Shown here piece after piece: positions 27,030 through 37,772 of a stretch of DNA of 64,000 bases (positions within the stretch are counted from its first letter, which is position 1; every line of letters begins with the position of its first letter). The notes beneath the pieces are model-generated. The model had not been told where the DNA came from and did not search any database. It saw only the letters and a program-made list of their open reading frames with translations. This stretch comes from Pelagimonas sp. (GTDB lineage Bacteria; Pseudomonadota; Alphaproteobacteria; Rhodobacterales; Rhodobacteraceae): the NCBI GenBank assembly GCA_025210265.1, contig JAOASD010000031.1, positions 124,001-188,000 of the forward strand. Direction: 5' to 3'. Made by a program: the position numbers and the translations under genes.

Positions 27030-28085
27030 ATGAACAGGGTCTATCTGGATTGGAATGCCACGGCACCTTTGCGGGCCGAGGTGCGGGCGGCCATGTGTGA
27101 GGCGATGGATCTGGTGGGGAACCCCTCCAGCGTGCACGCAGAGGGGCGCGCGGCGAAGTCTGTGGTAGAGCGGGCGCGGGCGCAGGTTGCGACGGCGTTT
27201 GGTGCGGATGGGGCGGATGTTGTGTTTGTCTCTGGAGCGACCGAGGCGGCGGCGCTGGCCTGTGCTGGGCGTGGGCTGCAGGCTGGCGATATTGAACATG
27301 ACGCAGTGGCGGCCTGGATTGATCCGGTTTTGCCGGTGGATCGGGCAGGGCGGGTTACGATCACCGAACCGGCGCGATCGGCGGTGCAGCTGGCCAATTC
27401 CGAGACCGGGATCCTGCAGGATTTGCCGCAGGGGGTGGCTGTGGTCGATGCCACGCAAGCCTTTGGCAAGGTGCCCATGGCGTTCAACTGGCTGGGCTGT
27501 CAGATGGCGTTGATTTCGGCGCATAAGCTGGGCGGGCCCAAGGGGATTGGGGCCTTGGTGATGCAGCGCGGCACCGATCTGGCGGCGCAGATTCGCGGCG
27601 GTGGTCAGGAAATGGGGCGGCGTTCGGGCACGGAAAACCTGATTGGCATGGCTGGTTTTGGCGCTGCGGCCGAGGCGGCTGCGCGCGATCTGGCGGATGG
27701 TGTTTGGGATGAGGTTGCGCAATTTAGAAATATTCTAGAAAAGACCATTGAGGCCGAGGCGAAAACGACTATTTTAGTCGGAAACGATGCAGACGGGGAA
27801 TCGCCCCGGCTGCCCAACACGGCCTGTTTTGCGACCCCCGGCTGGAAGGGGGAAACGCAGGTGATGCAGATGGATCTGGCGGGCTTTGCGATCAGCGCGG
27901 GCAGTGCCTGTTCCAGCGGCAAGGTCAAGGCCAGCCGCGTTTTGCGGGCCATGGGATATGACGAGGACGTGGCCGCCGGTGCGGTGCGGGTCAGTATTGG
28001 CCCCGGCGTCACTCGGGAGGATGTGCTGCGTTTCGCGCAAACGTGGCTGAAGAAATACACGCGGCATTGCGAACGTGCTGCTTGA
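27030..28085 (+). CDS. Cysteine desulfurase (NifS/IscS-like, class V aminotransferase)
   Basis: A PLP enzyme that takes sulfur from cysteine for Fe-S cluster assembly, 351 residues. Visible are the start [11 protein letters not shown], the substrate-side [10 protein letters not shown], the PLP lysine in [10 protein letters not shown] and the catalytic Cys loop [14 protein letters not shown]. It is shorter than IscS and a second, SufS-type desulfurase ends the same operon, so the two may divide labour (tRNA thiolation or another acceptor). Its 3' third contains an abruptly AT-rich stretch (27721-27785) with an iron-box palindrome and an inverted repeat, described separately. sufB follows after 16 bases. 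Confidence 0.9.
   Translation: MNRVYLDWNATAPLRAEVRAAMCEAMDLVGNPSSVHAEGRAAKSVVERARAQVATAFGADGADVVFVSGATEAAALACAGRGLQAGDIEHDAVAAWIDPVLPVDRAGRVTITEPARSAVQLANSETGILQDLPQGVAVVDATQAFGKVPMAFNWLGCQMALISAHKLGGPKGIGALVMQRGTDLAAQIRGGGQEMGRRSGTENLIGMAGFGAAAEAAARDLADGVWDEVAQFRNILEKTIEAEAKTTILVGNDADGESPRLPNTACFATPGWKGETQVMQMDLAGFAISAGSACSSGKVKASRVLRAMGYDEDVAAGAVRVSIGPGVTREDVLRFAQTWLKKYTRHCERAA
27724..27738 (+). promoter_or_regulatory. Intragenic copy of the iscR palindrome
   Basis: TTAGAA-ATA-TTCTAG lies inside the desulfurase gene and matches the iscR operator (26377-26391) at 14 of 15 bases. A weak TTTGGG at 27703 and TAGAAA at 27725-27730 could form a promoter. sufB begins 364 bases further on. Confidence 0.45.
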
Positions 28086-28101
28086 GGAAAGGGAAACGCG
28101 G

Positions 28102-29622
28102 ATGTCTGGAACTGAGGAACTGGTCGTCAAGGATGGGGTCGATCAGGAAACTGTCGATGCCGTCAAAGCAGTCGGCACCTATAAATACGGCTGGGACACC
28201 GAGATCGAGATGGAATACGCCCCCAAAGGCGTGAACCCCGATATCGTCAAGCTGATCAGCGACAAGAATGACGAACCCGAATGGATGACCGAATGGCGTC
28301 TGGCCGCCTATGCGCGCTGGGAAAAGATGGTCGAACCCGATTGGGCCATGGTCGAATATCCCGAAATCAACTTTCAGGATCAGTATTATTACGCCCGCCC
28401 CAAAAGCATGGTGGAAAAGCCCAAATCGCTGGATGAGGTCGATCCCAAGCTGCTGGCGACCTATGAAAAGCTGGGCATCCCGCTGAAAGAGCAGATGATC
28501 CTGGCCGGGGTTGAGGGCGCCGAGGACATGCCCGCCGAGGGCCGCAAGGTTGCTGTGGATGCGGTGTTTGACTCGGTCTCTGTGGGCACGACCTTTCAGG
28601 ACGAGCTGAAGAAAGCGGGCGTGATCTTTTGCTCGATCTCCGAGGCGATCCGCGAACATCCCGAGCTGGTCAAGAAATACCTGGGCACGGTTGTGCCGGT
28701 GACGGACAATTTCTATGCCACGCTGAACAGCGCCGTGTTCTCGGACGGGTCGTTTGTTTACGTGCCGCCGGGCGTGCGCTGCCCGATGGAGCTGTCGACC
28801 TATTTCCGCATCAACGCGGAAAACACCGGCCAGTTCGAACGCACCCTGATCATCGCCGACAAGGGCAGCTATGTGTCCTATCTGGAAGGCTGTACCGCGC
28901 CCCAGCGTGACACCGCGCAGCTGCACGCCGCTGTGGTCGAGATCATCATCGAAGAAGATGCCGAGGTGAAATATTCCACCGTTCAGAACTGGTTCCCCGG
29001 TGATGAAAACGGCAAGGGCGGCATCTATAACTTTGTGACCAAGCGCGCCGATTGCCGCGGCGATCGTTCCAAAGTGATGTGGACACAGGTGGAAACCGGC
29101 TCGGCTGTGACCTGGAAATACCCCAGCTGCATCCTGCGCGGCGAGGAAAGCCAGGGCGAATTCTATTCCATCGCCATCGCCAACAACCACCAGCAGGCCG
29201 ATACCGGCACCAAGATGGTGCATCTTGGCAAGAACACCAAGTCGCGGATCGTCTCGAAAGGCATCAGCGCGGGTGTGGCGCAGAACACCTATCGCGGGCT
29301 GGTGTCCATGCACCCGAAAGCCAAGGACAGCCGCAATTACACCCAGTGTGACAGCCTGCTGATCGGCGACAAATGCGGGGCGCATACGGTGCCCTATATC
29401 GAGGTGAAGAACAACTCGAGCCGGGTGGAGCACGAGGCGACGACCTCCAAGGTGGATGACGACCAGCTGTTCTATTGCCGCCAGCGCGGCATGGACGAGG
29501 AAGAGGCCGTGGCCCTGGTCGTGAACGGGTTCTGCAAGGAAGTGCTGCAGGCGCTGCCGATGGAATTTGCCATGGAAGCCCAACAGCTTGTGGCGATTTC
29601 GCTGGAAGGGTCCGTGGGGTAA
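28102..29622 (+). CDS. sufB: Fe-S cluster assembly scaffold SufB
   Basis: Core of the SufBCD scaffold on which Fe-S clusters are built, 506 residues. The right-handed beta-helix core is evident, with the conserved blocks [40 protein letters not shown] and, near the end, [20 protein letters not shown]. The Cys before TAPQRD corresponds to the E. coli residue that receives persulfide. The start at 28102 ([12 protein letters not shown]) follows AAAGGGAAACGCGG. Four genes of other function separate sufB from sufC here. Confidence 0.96.
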   Translation: MSGTEELVVKDGVDQETVDAVKAVGTYKYGWDTEIEMEYAPKGVNPDIVKLISDKNDEPEWMTEWRLAAYARWEKMVEPDWAMVEYPEINFQDQYYYARPKSMVEKPKSLDEVDPKLLATYEKLGIPLKEQMILAGVEGAEDMPAEGRKVAVDAVFDSVSVGTTFQDELKKAGVIFCSISEAIREHPELVKKYLGTVVPVTDNFYATLNSAVFSDGSFVYVPPGVRCPMELSTYFRINAENTGQFERTLIIADKGSYVSYLEGCTAPQRDTAQLHAAVVEIIIEEDAEVKYSTVQNWFPGDENGKGGIYNFVTKRADCRGDRSKVMWTQVETGSAVTWKYPSCILRGEESQGEFYSIAIANNHQQADTGTKMVHLGKNTKSRIVSKGISAGVAQNTYRGLVSMHPKAKDSRNYTQCDSLLIGDKCGAHTVPYIEVKNNSSRVEHEATTSKVDDDQLFYCRQRGMDEEEAVALVVNGFCKEVLQALPMEFAMEAQQLVAISLEGSVG

Positions 29623-29642
29623 ACAGTAAGGGGTATCAGCCG

Positions 29643-30098
29643 GTGAGTGACGTGGGACATCTTGAATTGAGCGGGCCGCCGATCAAGGGGCCTTTGTTGC
29701 CGGAAGGGGCCAACGGCGCCGACGCTGGCTGGCGATCCGCTGTCATGGATTCAGGATTGTTCAGAGGCGCTTTGTCTGCGGCTGTGGATATTGTGCCCAA
29801 GGATATCGTGTCTCTGGCTGTTTCCTTGTCTAACCGGCTTGCCTTCAACGAAACCGTCAGGAAGCGGAACAAAACCCTGATGGGGCGGATTGTGTCCCGT
29901 CTCTCGGGCGAAAGCGCGGACTATATCGAAACCCCTTATGGCGAAACGCGTCAGATTCTGGAACTGCTGGAGATCAAAGGCGGCGATCGTCTGGTTGTGA
30001 ACACGCAATATGAGGTGCGGCGGGATCAGATGGCGCTGGCATTGGACAAATTGAAACGGGCCTATCCCGGTTTGCTGACCAATGAGGCGCTGAAGTGA
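29643..30098 (+). CDS. Unknown soluble protein within the suf operon
   Basis: A 151-residue protein starting at a GTG (29643) behind AAGGGG. It has no membrane segment or signal peptide. The C-terminal half reads as an alpha/beta unit ([40 protein letters not shown]). No family recognised. It begins 20 bases after sufB and is followed closely by the YbjQ-like gene, so it is cotranscribed with the suf genes. Whether it works in cluster assembly is unknown. Confidence 0.65.
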   Translation: MSDVGHLELSGPPIKGPLLPEGANGADAGWRSAVMDSGLFRGALSAAVDIVPKDIVSLAVSLSNRLAFNETVRKRNKTLMGRIVSRLSGESADYIETPYGETRQILELLEIKGGDRLVVNTQYEVRRDQMALALDKLKRAYPGLLTNEALK

Positions 30099-30121
30099 AC
30101 CCCTGGCAAAAGGAAAGTGGC

Positions 30122-30436
30122 ATGATCATCACCACGACCAATTCGGTTGAGGGGCGTCAGATCGCCGAGTATCGCGGCATTGTCGTGGGCGAGGCGATCA
30201 TGGGTGCCAATGTGGTGCGCGATGTGTTTGCCTCGATCACCGATATCGTCGGGGGGCGTTCGGGCGCCTATGAAAGCAAGCTGCAGGATGCTCGCGACAC
30301 GGCGCTGGCCGAACTGGAGCAGCGCGCGGCGGCCAAAGGGGCGAATGCGGTTGTTGGTGTGGATCTGGATTACGAAGTGGTCGGGAACTCCATGCTGATG
30401 GTGTCGGCCTCCGGGACGGCGGTGGTGCTGAAATAA
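30122..30436 (+). CDS. YbjQ/UPF0145 family protein
   Basis: A 104-residue member of the YbjQ/UPF0145 (heavy-metal-binding-domain-like) family. The start [20 protein letters not shown], the middle [20 protein letters not shown] and the end [19 protein letters not shown] are the standard family blocks. The fold forms pentamers; despite the name, metal binding is poorly supported and the role is open. Its stop codon shares one base with the next small ORF (TAATG), showing translational coupling. Confidence 0.9.
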   Translation: MIITTTNSVEGRQIAEYRGIVVGEAIMGANVVRDVFASITDIVGGRSGAYESKLQDARDTALAELEQRAAAKGANAVVGVDLDYEVVGNSMLMVSASGTAVVLK

Positions 30437-30612
30437 TGCTGGGCAAGGCGCTCATATCTGCGTCTTTGACCGGGGTGTTCTGTGCCGGTTTCGCATGGGG
30501 GCTGGCCCGTGTCGGGCCGATGCTGGCGGATGGGGAAATCCTGATTGCCAGCTTTGTGTCCGGTTTCCTGGGCTCGCTGTTTGCGCATTTTGTGCTGGGT
30601 CGGGGGCGTTAA
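30436..30612 (+). CDS. Small two-helix membrane protein
   Basis: A 58-residue frame ([20 protein letters not shown] at its start) with two hydrophobic helices separated by a short Asp/Glu turn and a basic end (LGRGR). It starts at an ATG that overlaps the stop of the YbjQ-like gene and ends two bases before the next gene, a position that strongly implies real translation although it is short. The YbjQ/small membrane protein/methyltransferase-like block sits inside the suf operon. No family recognised. Confidence 0.65.
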   Translation: MLGKALISASLTGVFCAGFAWGLARVGPMLADGEILIASFVSGFLGSLFAHFVLGRGR

Positions 30613-30613
30613 G

Positions 30614-31213
30614 ATGATGGCACGTACAAGCCTGCAGCGCCCGGATTTGATTCTGCCCGCAGCAGAGGCAGCGGCCCTGCGCGACGCCTATGCGCAGGCG
30701 GGCTGTATCCTGGAATATGGCACGGGCGGATCAACCATGTTGGCGGCTGAGCTGTCGGGAAAGACGGTGCTATCGGTCGAATCTGACCCGGAACTGGCGC
30801 GCCAGATGCGAGATTGGATTGCCGCTCTTGATTCTGAAAATGGTTCTAATATCAATATCTTGCATGTCGATATTGGTGTAACACGTGAATGGGGGCATCC
30901 GGTGGATGACAGCGCCTGGGCGCGCTACCCGCGCTATGCGCTCAGCGTCTGGGCACGCGCGGATTGCACCCCGGATGTGGTGCTGGTGAATGGACGGTTT
31001 CGGCAGGGCTGCGCCCTTGTGTCGAGCTTTCTAAGCCAGAAACCCTTTGTGTTGCTGTTTGATAATTACGCGCAGCGCGCGTTTTACCACAAGGTCGAGG
31101 CGTTTCTTGGCCAACCTGAAATGATTGGACGCATGGCCCGGTTCCATGTGTCTCCGCAACCCGTGCCGCCTGCGAAACTGCTGCAGGTGGTGAATTATCT
31201 GCTGAGGCCCTGA
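30614..31213 (+). CDS. Methyltransferase-like (Rossmann) protein
   Basis: A 199-residue protein with a class I methyltransferase-like N-terminus: CILEYGTGGSTMLAAE resembles motif I and VLSVESDPELARQM motif II with its acidic residue. Later strands are VVLVNGRFR and FVLLFDNYAQR. Similar proteins are annotated as SAM-dependent methyltransferases, but no substrate site is evident. The middle of the gene (30832-30880) is AT-rich and carries the inverted repeat CAATATC/GATATTG. It sits between the small membrane protein and sufC in the operon. Confidence 0.65.
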   Translation: MMARTSLQRPDLILPAAEAAALRDAYAQAGCILEYGTGGSTMLAAELSGKTVLSVESDPELARQMRDWIAALDSENGSNINILHVDIGVTREWGHPVDDSAWARYPRYALSVWARADCTPDVVLVNGRFRQGCALVSSFLSQKPFVLLFDNYAQRAFYHKVEAFLGQPEMIGRMARFHVSPQPVPPAKLLQVVNYLLRP

Positions 31214-31245
31214 GGGGCGCGCGAACAGGACGAAGAGGACGAAAA

Positions 31246-31998
31246 ATGCTGGAAATCAAGAACCTGCAAGTCAAACTTGAAGAAGAGGATAAGCAGATCC
31301 TCAAAGGTGTCGACCTGACGGTCGAGGCGGGCAAGGTGCACGCGATCATGGGGCCGAACGGGTCGGGCAAATCGACCCTGTCCTATGTTCTGTCGGGCCG
31401 CGATGGCTATGAGGTCACGGGCGGCGAAGCGACGCTGGAAGGCGAGGACATCCTGGATATGGAGCCGGAAGAGCGCGCCGCAGCGGGCCTGTTCCTGGCG
31501 TTCCAATACCCGGTCGAAATCCCCGGCGTGGGCAACATGACTTTCCTGCGCACTGCGGTGAACGCACAGCGCAAGGCGCGTGGCGAAGAGGAAATGTCGG
31601 CCTCTGACTTCCTCAAACTGGTGCGTGCCAAGGCCAAAGACCTGAAGATCGACGCGGATATGCTGAAGCGTCCGGTCAATGTGGGCTTTTCGGGTGGCGA
31701 GAAAAAGCGCAACGAAATCCTGCAGATGGCTATGCTGGAACCCAAGATGTGCATCCTTGACGAGACCGATTCTGGTCTGGATGTGGACGCGATGAAACTG
31801 GTGTCGGATGGTGTGAACGCGCTGCGCGACGCGGGCCGCTCCTTCCTGGTGATCACTCACTACCAGCGTCTGCTGGACCATATCAAACCCGACGTGGTGC
31901 ATATCATGGCCAATGGCCGTATCATCAAAACCGGCGGCCCCGAGCTGGCGCTGGAAGTTGAGCAGAACGGTTATGCAGATCTGCTGGAGGAGGCGTAA
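31246..31998 (+). CDS. sufC: Fe-S assembly ATPase SufC
   Basis: ABC-type ATPase that drives conformational change of the SufBCD scaffold; 250 residues, no membrane part. Walker A is GPNGSGKST, the signature reads NVGFSGGEKKRNEI, Walker B CILDETDSGLD, and the switch His lies in LVITHYQRLL. All catalytic residues are kept. GAAGAGGAC precedes the ATG, and the stop is followed directly by sufD. Confidence 0.97.
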   Translation: MLEIKNLQVKLEEEDKQILKGVDLTVEAGKVHAIMGPNGSGKSTLSYVLSGRDGYEVTGGEATLEGEDILDMEPEERAAAGLFLAFQYPVEIPGVGNMTFLRTAVNAQRKARGEEEMSASDFLKLVRAKAKDLKIDADMLKRPVNVGFSGGEKKRNEILQMAMLEPKMCILDETDSGLDVDAMKLVSDGVNALRDAGRSFLVITHYQRLLDHIKPDVVHIMANGRIIKTGGPELALEVEQNGYADLLEEA

Positions 31999-33276
31999 AT
32001 GGCCGTCAGCCAAGCAAAAATCGACGCAACCGAAGCGCGCCTTGCCGGTCTGACTCTGCCGGAAACCGGCTGGTCGGCACAGGCGCGGCGCGAGGCACAG
32101 GCCCGTCTGCGTGACATGGGCCTGCCCGGCGCGCGCGACGAGTACTGGAAATACACCCGTCCCGACACGCTGACCGCCGCTGACGCCCCCGCTGCAGCGG
32201 TGTTTGACAGCGATGAGGCTCCGATTTTCGACGGGCAGGACCGTTTGAAAATCGTCTTTGTTGACGGGGTGTTCGACGCCGAAGCGTCAGATGCACTTGA
32301 CCTGGAAGGCATTCAGATTGATCGCCTTGCGGATGCGGGCGATATTCATTGGGCGCAGGGGCTGTATGGCAGTCTTGAGGCTGCGGGTCACGCGCCTGTG
32401 CAACGCCCGCTTGCAGCGTTTAATTCGGCCTATGCCACCGATGGCGTGATGATCCATGTGACCGCCACCCCGTCCAAACCTGTAAGTCTGATTTATCGCC
32501 ATAAATCAGAATCTTCTGACGCGATCTTGCATCATTGCATTAAGGTCGAGGCCGGCGCGGAGCTGACCCTGTTGGAGAACGGCCCTGCTGCGGCACGGCT
32601 GAACCACTGCATGGAGGTGCTGCTGGCCGATACGGCCAAGCTGCATCATGTGCGGGCGCAGGGGCGCGACCATGAACGCCGCGCTGCCACGCATATCTTT
32701 GCGCGGCTGGGCACGGAAAGCGTGTTCAAAAGCTTTACCCTCACGGTGAACGGTGTGCTGACACGCAACGAATGCGTGATCGAACTGCTGGGCGATGACG
32801 CTGTGGCCCATGTGTCCGGGGCCTGCATGGGCGACGGCGCGTTCCATCACGATGACACGGTGTTCGTCACCCATGACGCGGTGAATTGCGAAAGCCGTCA
32901 GGTGTTCAAAAAGGTGCTGCGCAACGGTGCGACGGGCGTGTTCCAGGGCAAGATCCTGGTCAAACCCGATGCGCAGAAGACCGATGGCTATCAGATCAGC
33001 CAGTCGCTTTTGCTGGATGATGACAGTCAGTTCCTGGCAAAGCCTGAGCTGGAGATCTATGCTGATGCCGTGGCCTGTTCGCACGGATCGACCTCGGGCG
33101 CGATTGACGAGGACAGCCTGTTCTATCTGCGGGCCCGTGGTGTGCCGCGCGGCATTGCCGAGGATCTGATGACCATCGCCTTTATCGCCGAAGCGGTGCA
33201 GGAGATCGAAGACGAGGCGCTGCAAGAGGTCATAAATGACCGTGTGGCCGCCTGGCTGGAGCGTCGGCGCGACTGA
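31999..33276 (+). CDS. sufD: Fe-S assembly protein SufD
   Basis: Partner of SufB in the scaffold, 425 residues. The N-terminal helical part is followed by the beta-helix core; the conserved C-terminal blocks QISQSLLLDDDSQF, AVACSHGSTSGAIDEDSLFY and RARGVPRGIAEDLMTIAFIA identify it. The His in ACSHGST is a cluster-ligand candidate in the family. An AT-rich inverted repeat (32488-32509) lies in the coding sequence. The start follows GGAGGAGG and the sufC stop without a gap; the stop overlaps the next ATG by one base. Confidence 0.95.
   Translation: MAVSQAKIDATEARLAGLTLPETGWSAQARREAQARLRDMGLPGARDEYWKYTRPDTLTAADAPAAAVFDSDEAPIFDGQDRLKIVFVDGVFDAEASDALDLEGIQIDRLADAGDIHWAQGLYGSLEAAGHAPVQRPLAAFNSAYATDGVMIHVTATPSKPVSLIYRHKSESSDAILHHCIKVEAGAELTLLENGPAAARLNHCMEVLLADTAKLHHVRAQGRDHERRAATHIFARLGTESVFKSFTLTVNGVLTRNECVIELLGDDAVAHVSGACMGDGAFHHDDTVFVTHDAVNCESRQVFKKVLRNGATGVFQGKILVKPDAQKTDGYQISQSLLLDDDSQFLAKPELEIYADAVACSHGSTSGAIDEDSLFYLRARGVPRGIAEDLMTIAFIAEAVQEIEDEALQEVINDRVAAWLERRRD
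32488..32509. repeat. AT-rich inverted repeat inside sufD
   Basis: CTGATTTAT (32488-32496), CGCC, ATAAATCAG (32501-32509): a perfect 9-bp stem with a four-base loop in a locally AT-rich part of a high-GC gene. Confidence 0.6.
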
Positions 33277-33770
33277 TGTCTGTCACCCGCGATATGGCGG
33301 CGACCTGGCGTCGTCCGGGGCAGGTTGCCGCGCGCCATCTGGAGCGCGGCGCCTCTGAGCCCCGGCTGCTGGCTTTTGTCATGGGCGGCAGCCTGTTGAT
33401 GTTTGTCGCCCAGTGGCCGCGTCTTGCGCGCGAGTCCCATCTGAGCGGCACTCCCATGGGTGAAATCATCGGTGGCGAAATCATGCGGCTGATCTTTTTG
33501 CTGCCGCTGTTTTTGTACCTGATTGCTTTGCTCAGCCACTGGGTCATGCGGGGGTTAAAGGGGCAGGGCACCGCTTTTGCCGCGCGGCTGGCGCTGTTCT
33601 GGGCGTTCCTTGCCTCGGGGCCGCTTTTGTTGCTGGTGGGGCTTGTGTCTGGGTTTGTCGGGCCTGGGATGCAGCTGGAAATGACCAAGCTGATCTATTG
33701 GCTGGTGTTCCTGTGGTTCTGGAGCGCGGGCCTGCGGGCGCTATATTTCCCTAAACAGGAGCCCGCATGA
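33276..33770 (+). CDS. YIP1-like membrane protein 1
   Basis: A 164-residue membrane protein with four hydrophobic segments (about 34-47, 68-90, 102-128 and 138-155) after a short basic N-terminus (MAATWRRPGQVAARHL). It resembles the YIP1-family proteins that Rhodobacterales often carry between sufD and sufS. Role unknown. It overlaps sufD by one base and the following paralogue by four (ATGA), so it is coupled in translation. Confidence 0.75.
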   Translation: MSVTRDMAATWRRPGQVAARHLERGASEPRLLAFVMGGSLLMFVAQWPRLARESHLSGTPMGEIIGGEIMRLIFLLPLFLYLIALLSHWVMRGLKGQGTAFAARLALFWAFLASGPLLLLVGLVSGFVGPGMQLEMTKLIYWLVFLWFWSAGLRALYFPKQEPA

Positions 33771-34357
33771 GCACAGCGACCCTGATCGCCCTGGCCGCGC
33801 AAAGCGTGAACCGCCCGCGACAGGCGGCGCGCCATCTGTTGTCGCTTGATCTCCCCCGCGAGGCGCTGCTGCTGGCCTTTGCGCTGGTGGTGATCGGCAA
33901 CACAATCGCCTTTGGCCTGTCGCTGATGTCTGCCCCGATCGGGGCAGTGCCGATGGGGGTGTTGATCAGCCCGGTGGGCTTTTTGCTGATGCAGGCGGTG
34001 GTTCTGGGCGCGTCCATCCTGGCGCTGACCCTGGCGGGGCGTCCGCTGGGCGGGGGTGCGCGGTTGCGCGATGTGGCGCTGTTGGTGATCTGGTTGCAGG
34101 CGCTGCGTGTCGCGGTTCAGTTCCTTTTGGTTGTGCTGTGGCTGGCCGTGCCGCAATTGGCGGCGCTGGTGGTGTTTGCGGCCATGGCGCTGGGGATCTG
34201 GATCAGCGTGAATTTCATAGATATTGCCCATGGGTTTGAAAGTGTTTTCAAATCTTTGGCGGTATTGATCTTTGGCATGGTGGGCATGGTGCTGGCCATG
34301 ACGTTGCTTTTGACCCTGCTTGGGGTCACTCCGAACGGGATGACGGGATATGTATGA
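33767..34357 (+). CDS. YIP1-like membrane protein 2
   Basis: A 196-residue relative of the preceding gene with five predicted helices (AFALVVIGNTIAFGLSLM, SPVGFLLMQAVVLGASILAL and others). It shares the N-terminal pattern of proline, arginine and QAARHLL, so the pair is probably an old duplication. It overlaps the next gene, sufS, by eight bases. The late coding region contains the AT-rich inverted repeat TTTGAAA/TTTCAAA at 34235-34252. Function unknown; a link to Fe-S assembly rests only on position. Confidence 0.75.
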   Translation: MSTATLIALAAQSVNRPRQAARHLLSLDLPREALLLAFALVVIGNTIAFGLSLMSAPIGAVPMGVLISPVGFLLMQAVVLGASILALTLAGRPLGGGARLRDVALLVIWLQALRVAVQFLLVVLWLAVPQLAALVVFAAMALGIWISVNFIDIAHGFESVFKSLAVLIFGMVGMVLAMTLLLTLLGVTPNGMTGYV

Positions 34358-35570
34358 CATCCAGGAAATTCGCCGCGATTTCCCCATTCTGGGGCGCGAG
34401 GTGAATGGCAAGCCTTTGGTTTATCTGGACAATGGGGCCAGTGCGCAGAAACCGCAGGCGGTGATTGATGCGGTCACGCGCGGCTATGCCGAAGAATATG
34501 CCAATGTGCATCGCGGGCTGCATTACCTCAGCAATCTGGCGACCGAGAAATACGAGGCCGTGCGCGGCACCATTGCGCGTTTTCTTGGGGCCAAGGACGA
34601 AGAGGAAATCGTTTACACCACCGGCACGACCATGGGGATCAACATGGTTGCCTATGGTTGGGCTATGCCGAACCTGCAGCCTGGGGATGAGATTGTCCTG
34701 TCCGTGATGGAGCATCACGCCAATATTGTGCCCTGGCATTTCCTGCGTGAACGGCAGGGTGTGGTGCTGAAATGGGTTGATGTGGATGCGACCGGTGCGC
34801 TGGATCCGCAAAAGGTGATCGACGCGATCGGCCCCAAGACCAAGCTGGTGGCGATCACGCAGATGTCCAATGTGCTGGGCACTGTTGTGGATGTGACCTC
34901 GATCTGCGCGGCAGCGCGCGAAAAAGGCGTGCCGGTGCTGGTCGATGGGTCGCAGGCGGCGGTGCATATGCCGGTGAATGTCGAAGAGATCGGCTGTGAT
35001 TTCTACGCCATCACAGGGCACAAGCTGTACGGACCCTCGGCCTCTGGCGCGATCTGGATGAAGCGCGCCCGCATGGATGAAATGCGCCCCTTCTTTGGCG
35101 GTGGCGACATGATCCGCGAGGTCCACAAGGACGAGATCACCTACGGCACCCCGCCGATGAAGTTCGAGGCCGGCACGCCGGGCATCGTGCAGCAGATCGG
35201 GCTGGGTGTGGCGCTGGACTACATGATGTCTCTGGGGATGGAGAACATCGCCGCCCATGAAGCGGCGCTGCGCGACTATGCGCGCGGGCGTCTGGAGGGG
35301 CTGAACTGGCTGAACCTGCAGGGGACAACCCCCGATAAAGGCGCGATTTTCAGCTTTACCATGCAGGGCGCGGCCCATGCGCATGACATCTCGACCATCC
35401 TTGACAAAAAAGGGGTGGCGGTGCGCGCCGGGCATCACTGCGCCGGGCCGCTGATGGATCACCTGGGCGTGTCTGCGACCTGCCGCGCCTCCTTTGCGCT
35501 GTACAACACAGAGGCAGAGGTCGACGCGCTGGTCGATGCGCTGGAACTGGCGAACGAGCTGTTCGGCTAA
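34350..35570 (+). CDS. sufS: Cysteine desulfurase SufS
   Basis: Group II PLP cysteine desulfurase giving sulfur to SufB, 406 residues. Key blocks: YLDNGASAQKP, the His stacking on PLP in VMEHHANIVPW, the PLP lysine in AITGHKLYGPSA and the catalytic Cys in VRAGHHCAGPLMDH. The usual partner SufE/SufU and the SufT/SufA genes that often follow are not in the window; the operon is instead followed by a tRNA and the genomic island. It overlaps the YIP1-like gene by eight bases. Confidence 0.95.
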   Translation: MYDIQEIRRDFPILGREVNGKPLVYLDNGASAQKPQAVIDAVTRGYAEEYANVHRGLHYLSNLATEKYEAVRGTIARFLGAKDEEEIVYTTGTTMGINMVAYGWAMPNLQPGDEIVLSVMEHHANIVPWHFLRERQGVVLKWVDVDATGALDPQKVIDAIGPKTKLVAITQMSNVLGTVVDVTSICAAAREKGVPVLVDGSQAAVHMPVNVEEIGCDFYAITGHKLYGPSASGAIWMKRARMDEMRPFFGGGDMIREVHKDEITYGTPPMKFEAGTPGIVQQIGLGVALDYMMSLGMENIAAHEAALRDYARGRLEGLNWLNLQGTTPDKGAIFSFTMQGAAHAHDISTILDKKGVAVRAGHHCAGPLMDHLGVSATCRASFALYNTEAEVDALVDALELANELFG

Positions 35571-35677
35571 AGTAAATTTCTGCGCCGGGCGCTGTGGGGC
35601 GCCCGGTGTCATTCCCCGGATTTCCTCTGCATATCCTCTTGCGGGGGGGCGGGGTTTGCCCTAAACCCAACCCCGAC

Positions 35678-37269
<1,592 letters not shown>

Positions 37270-37273
<4 letters not shown>

Positions 37274-37605
37274 GACGCCTCCTTGGTTTGCCTTGTGTCC
37301 GGCTGTGCCTGCACAGCCATCGCAAACTCTTTGCTTTTTATGGATGACGCTGAGTTTAGCATATCCTTCGTCTCACAGGCGCAATCATCGCGTTTATTTG
37401 ACGGTTTTCCACAGTCTGGCCGGGGGACAACGTCATAGCCGATATCGATAAAGCTGACGATCAGCGTCCAAAGCGCCTCAATCAACTGACGCTGCTCGGA
37501 AGGACTAAGATCCGGTGCGTCGAGGAGGTTCTGATAGTGCTTGACGTCCAGATGTAGCGCGGGACGTTCTTTGGGGGTTTTTGCGGGCGGGGGAGTTGGT
37601 GGCAT
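37270..37605 (-). CDS. Small unknown protein coupled to the recombinase
   Basis: A 111-residue soluble protein with a Pro-rich start (MPPTPPPAKTPKERP), a helical centre (LSPSEQRQLIEALWTLIVSF) and a polar tail. No family recognised. I place the start at 37605, behind a GGAG; an upstream Met at 37680 gives a Lys/Asn-rich extension. The stop overlaps the recombinase start (ATGA), so the two are cotranslated. A recombination directionality factor or accessory protein would fit such a position, but this is only inference. Confidence 0.6.
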
Positions 37606-37772
37606 AGTGTTTTCTCCGTTGTTGTTGCTTTTCGTTTTCTCCTTTTTCGAGCGCAATTGCGCGAAACAAAAAGAGAACATATCATAAGAGGGCCTGCCTG
37701 AACAGGAATTTATTCATAGATTACAGTGTCTTTTGGGAAGCGGCGCTGGCGTTGATTTTGCGCGATCCTGGA

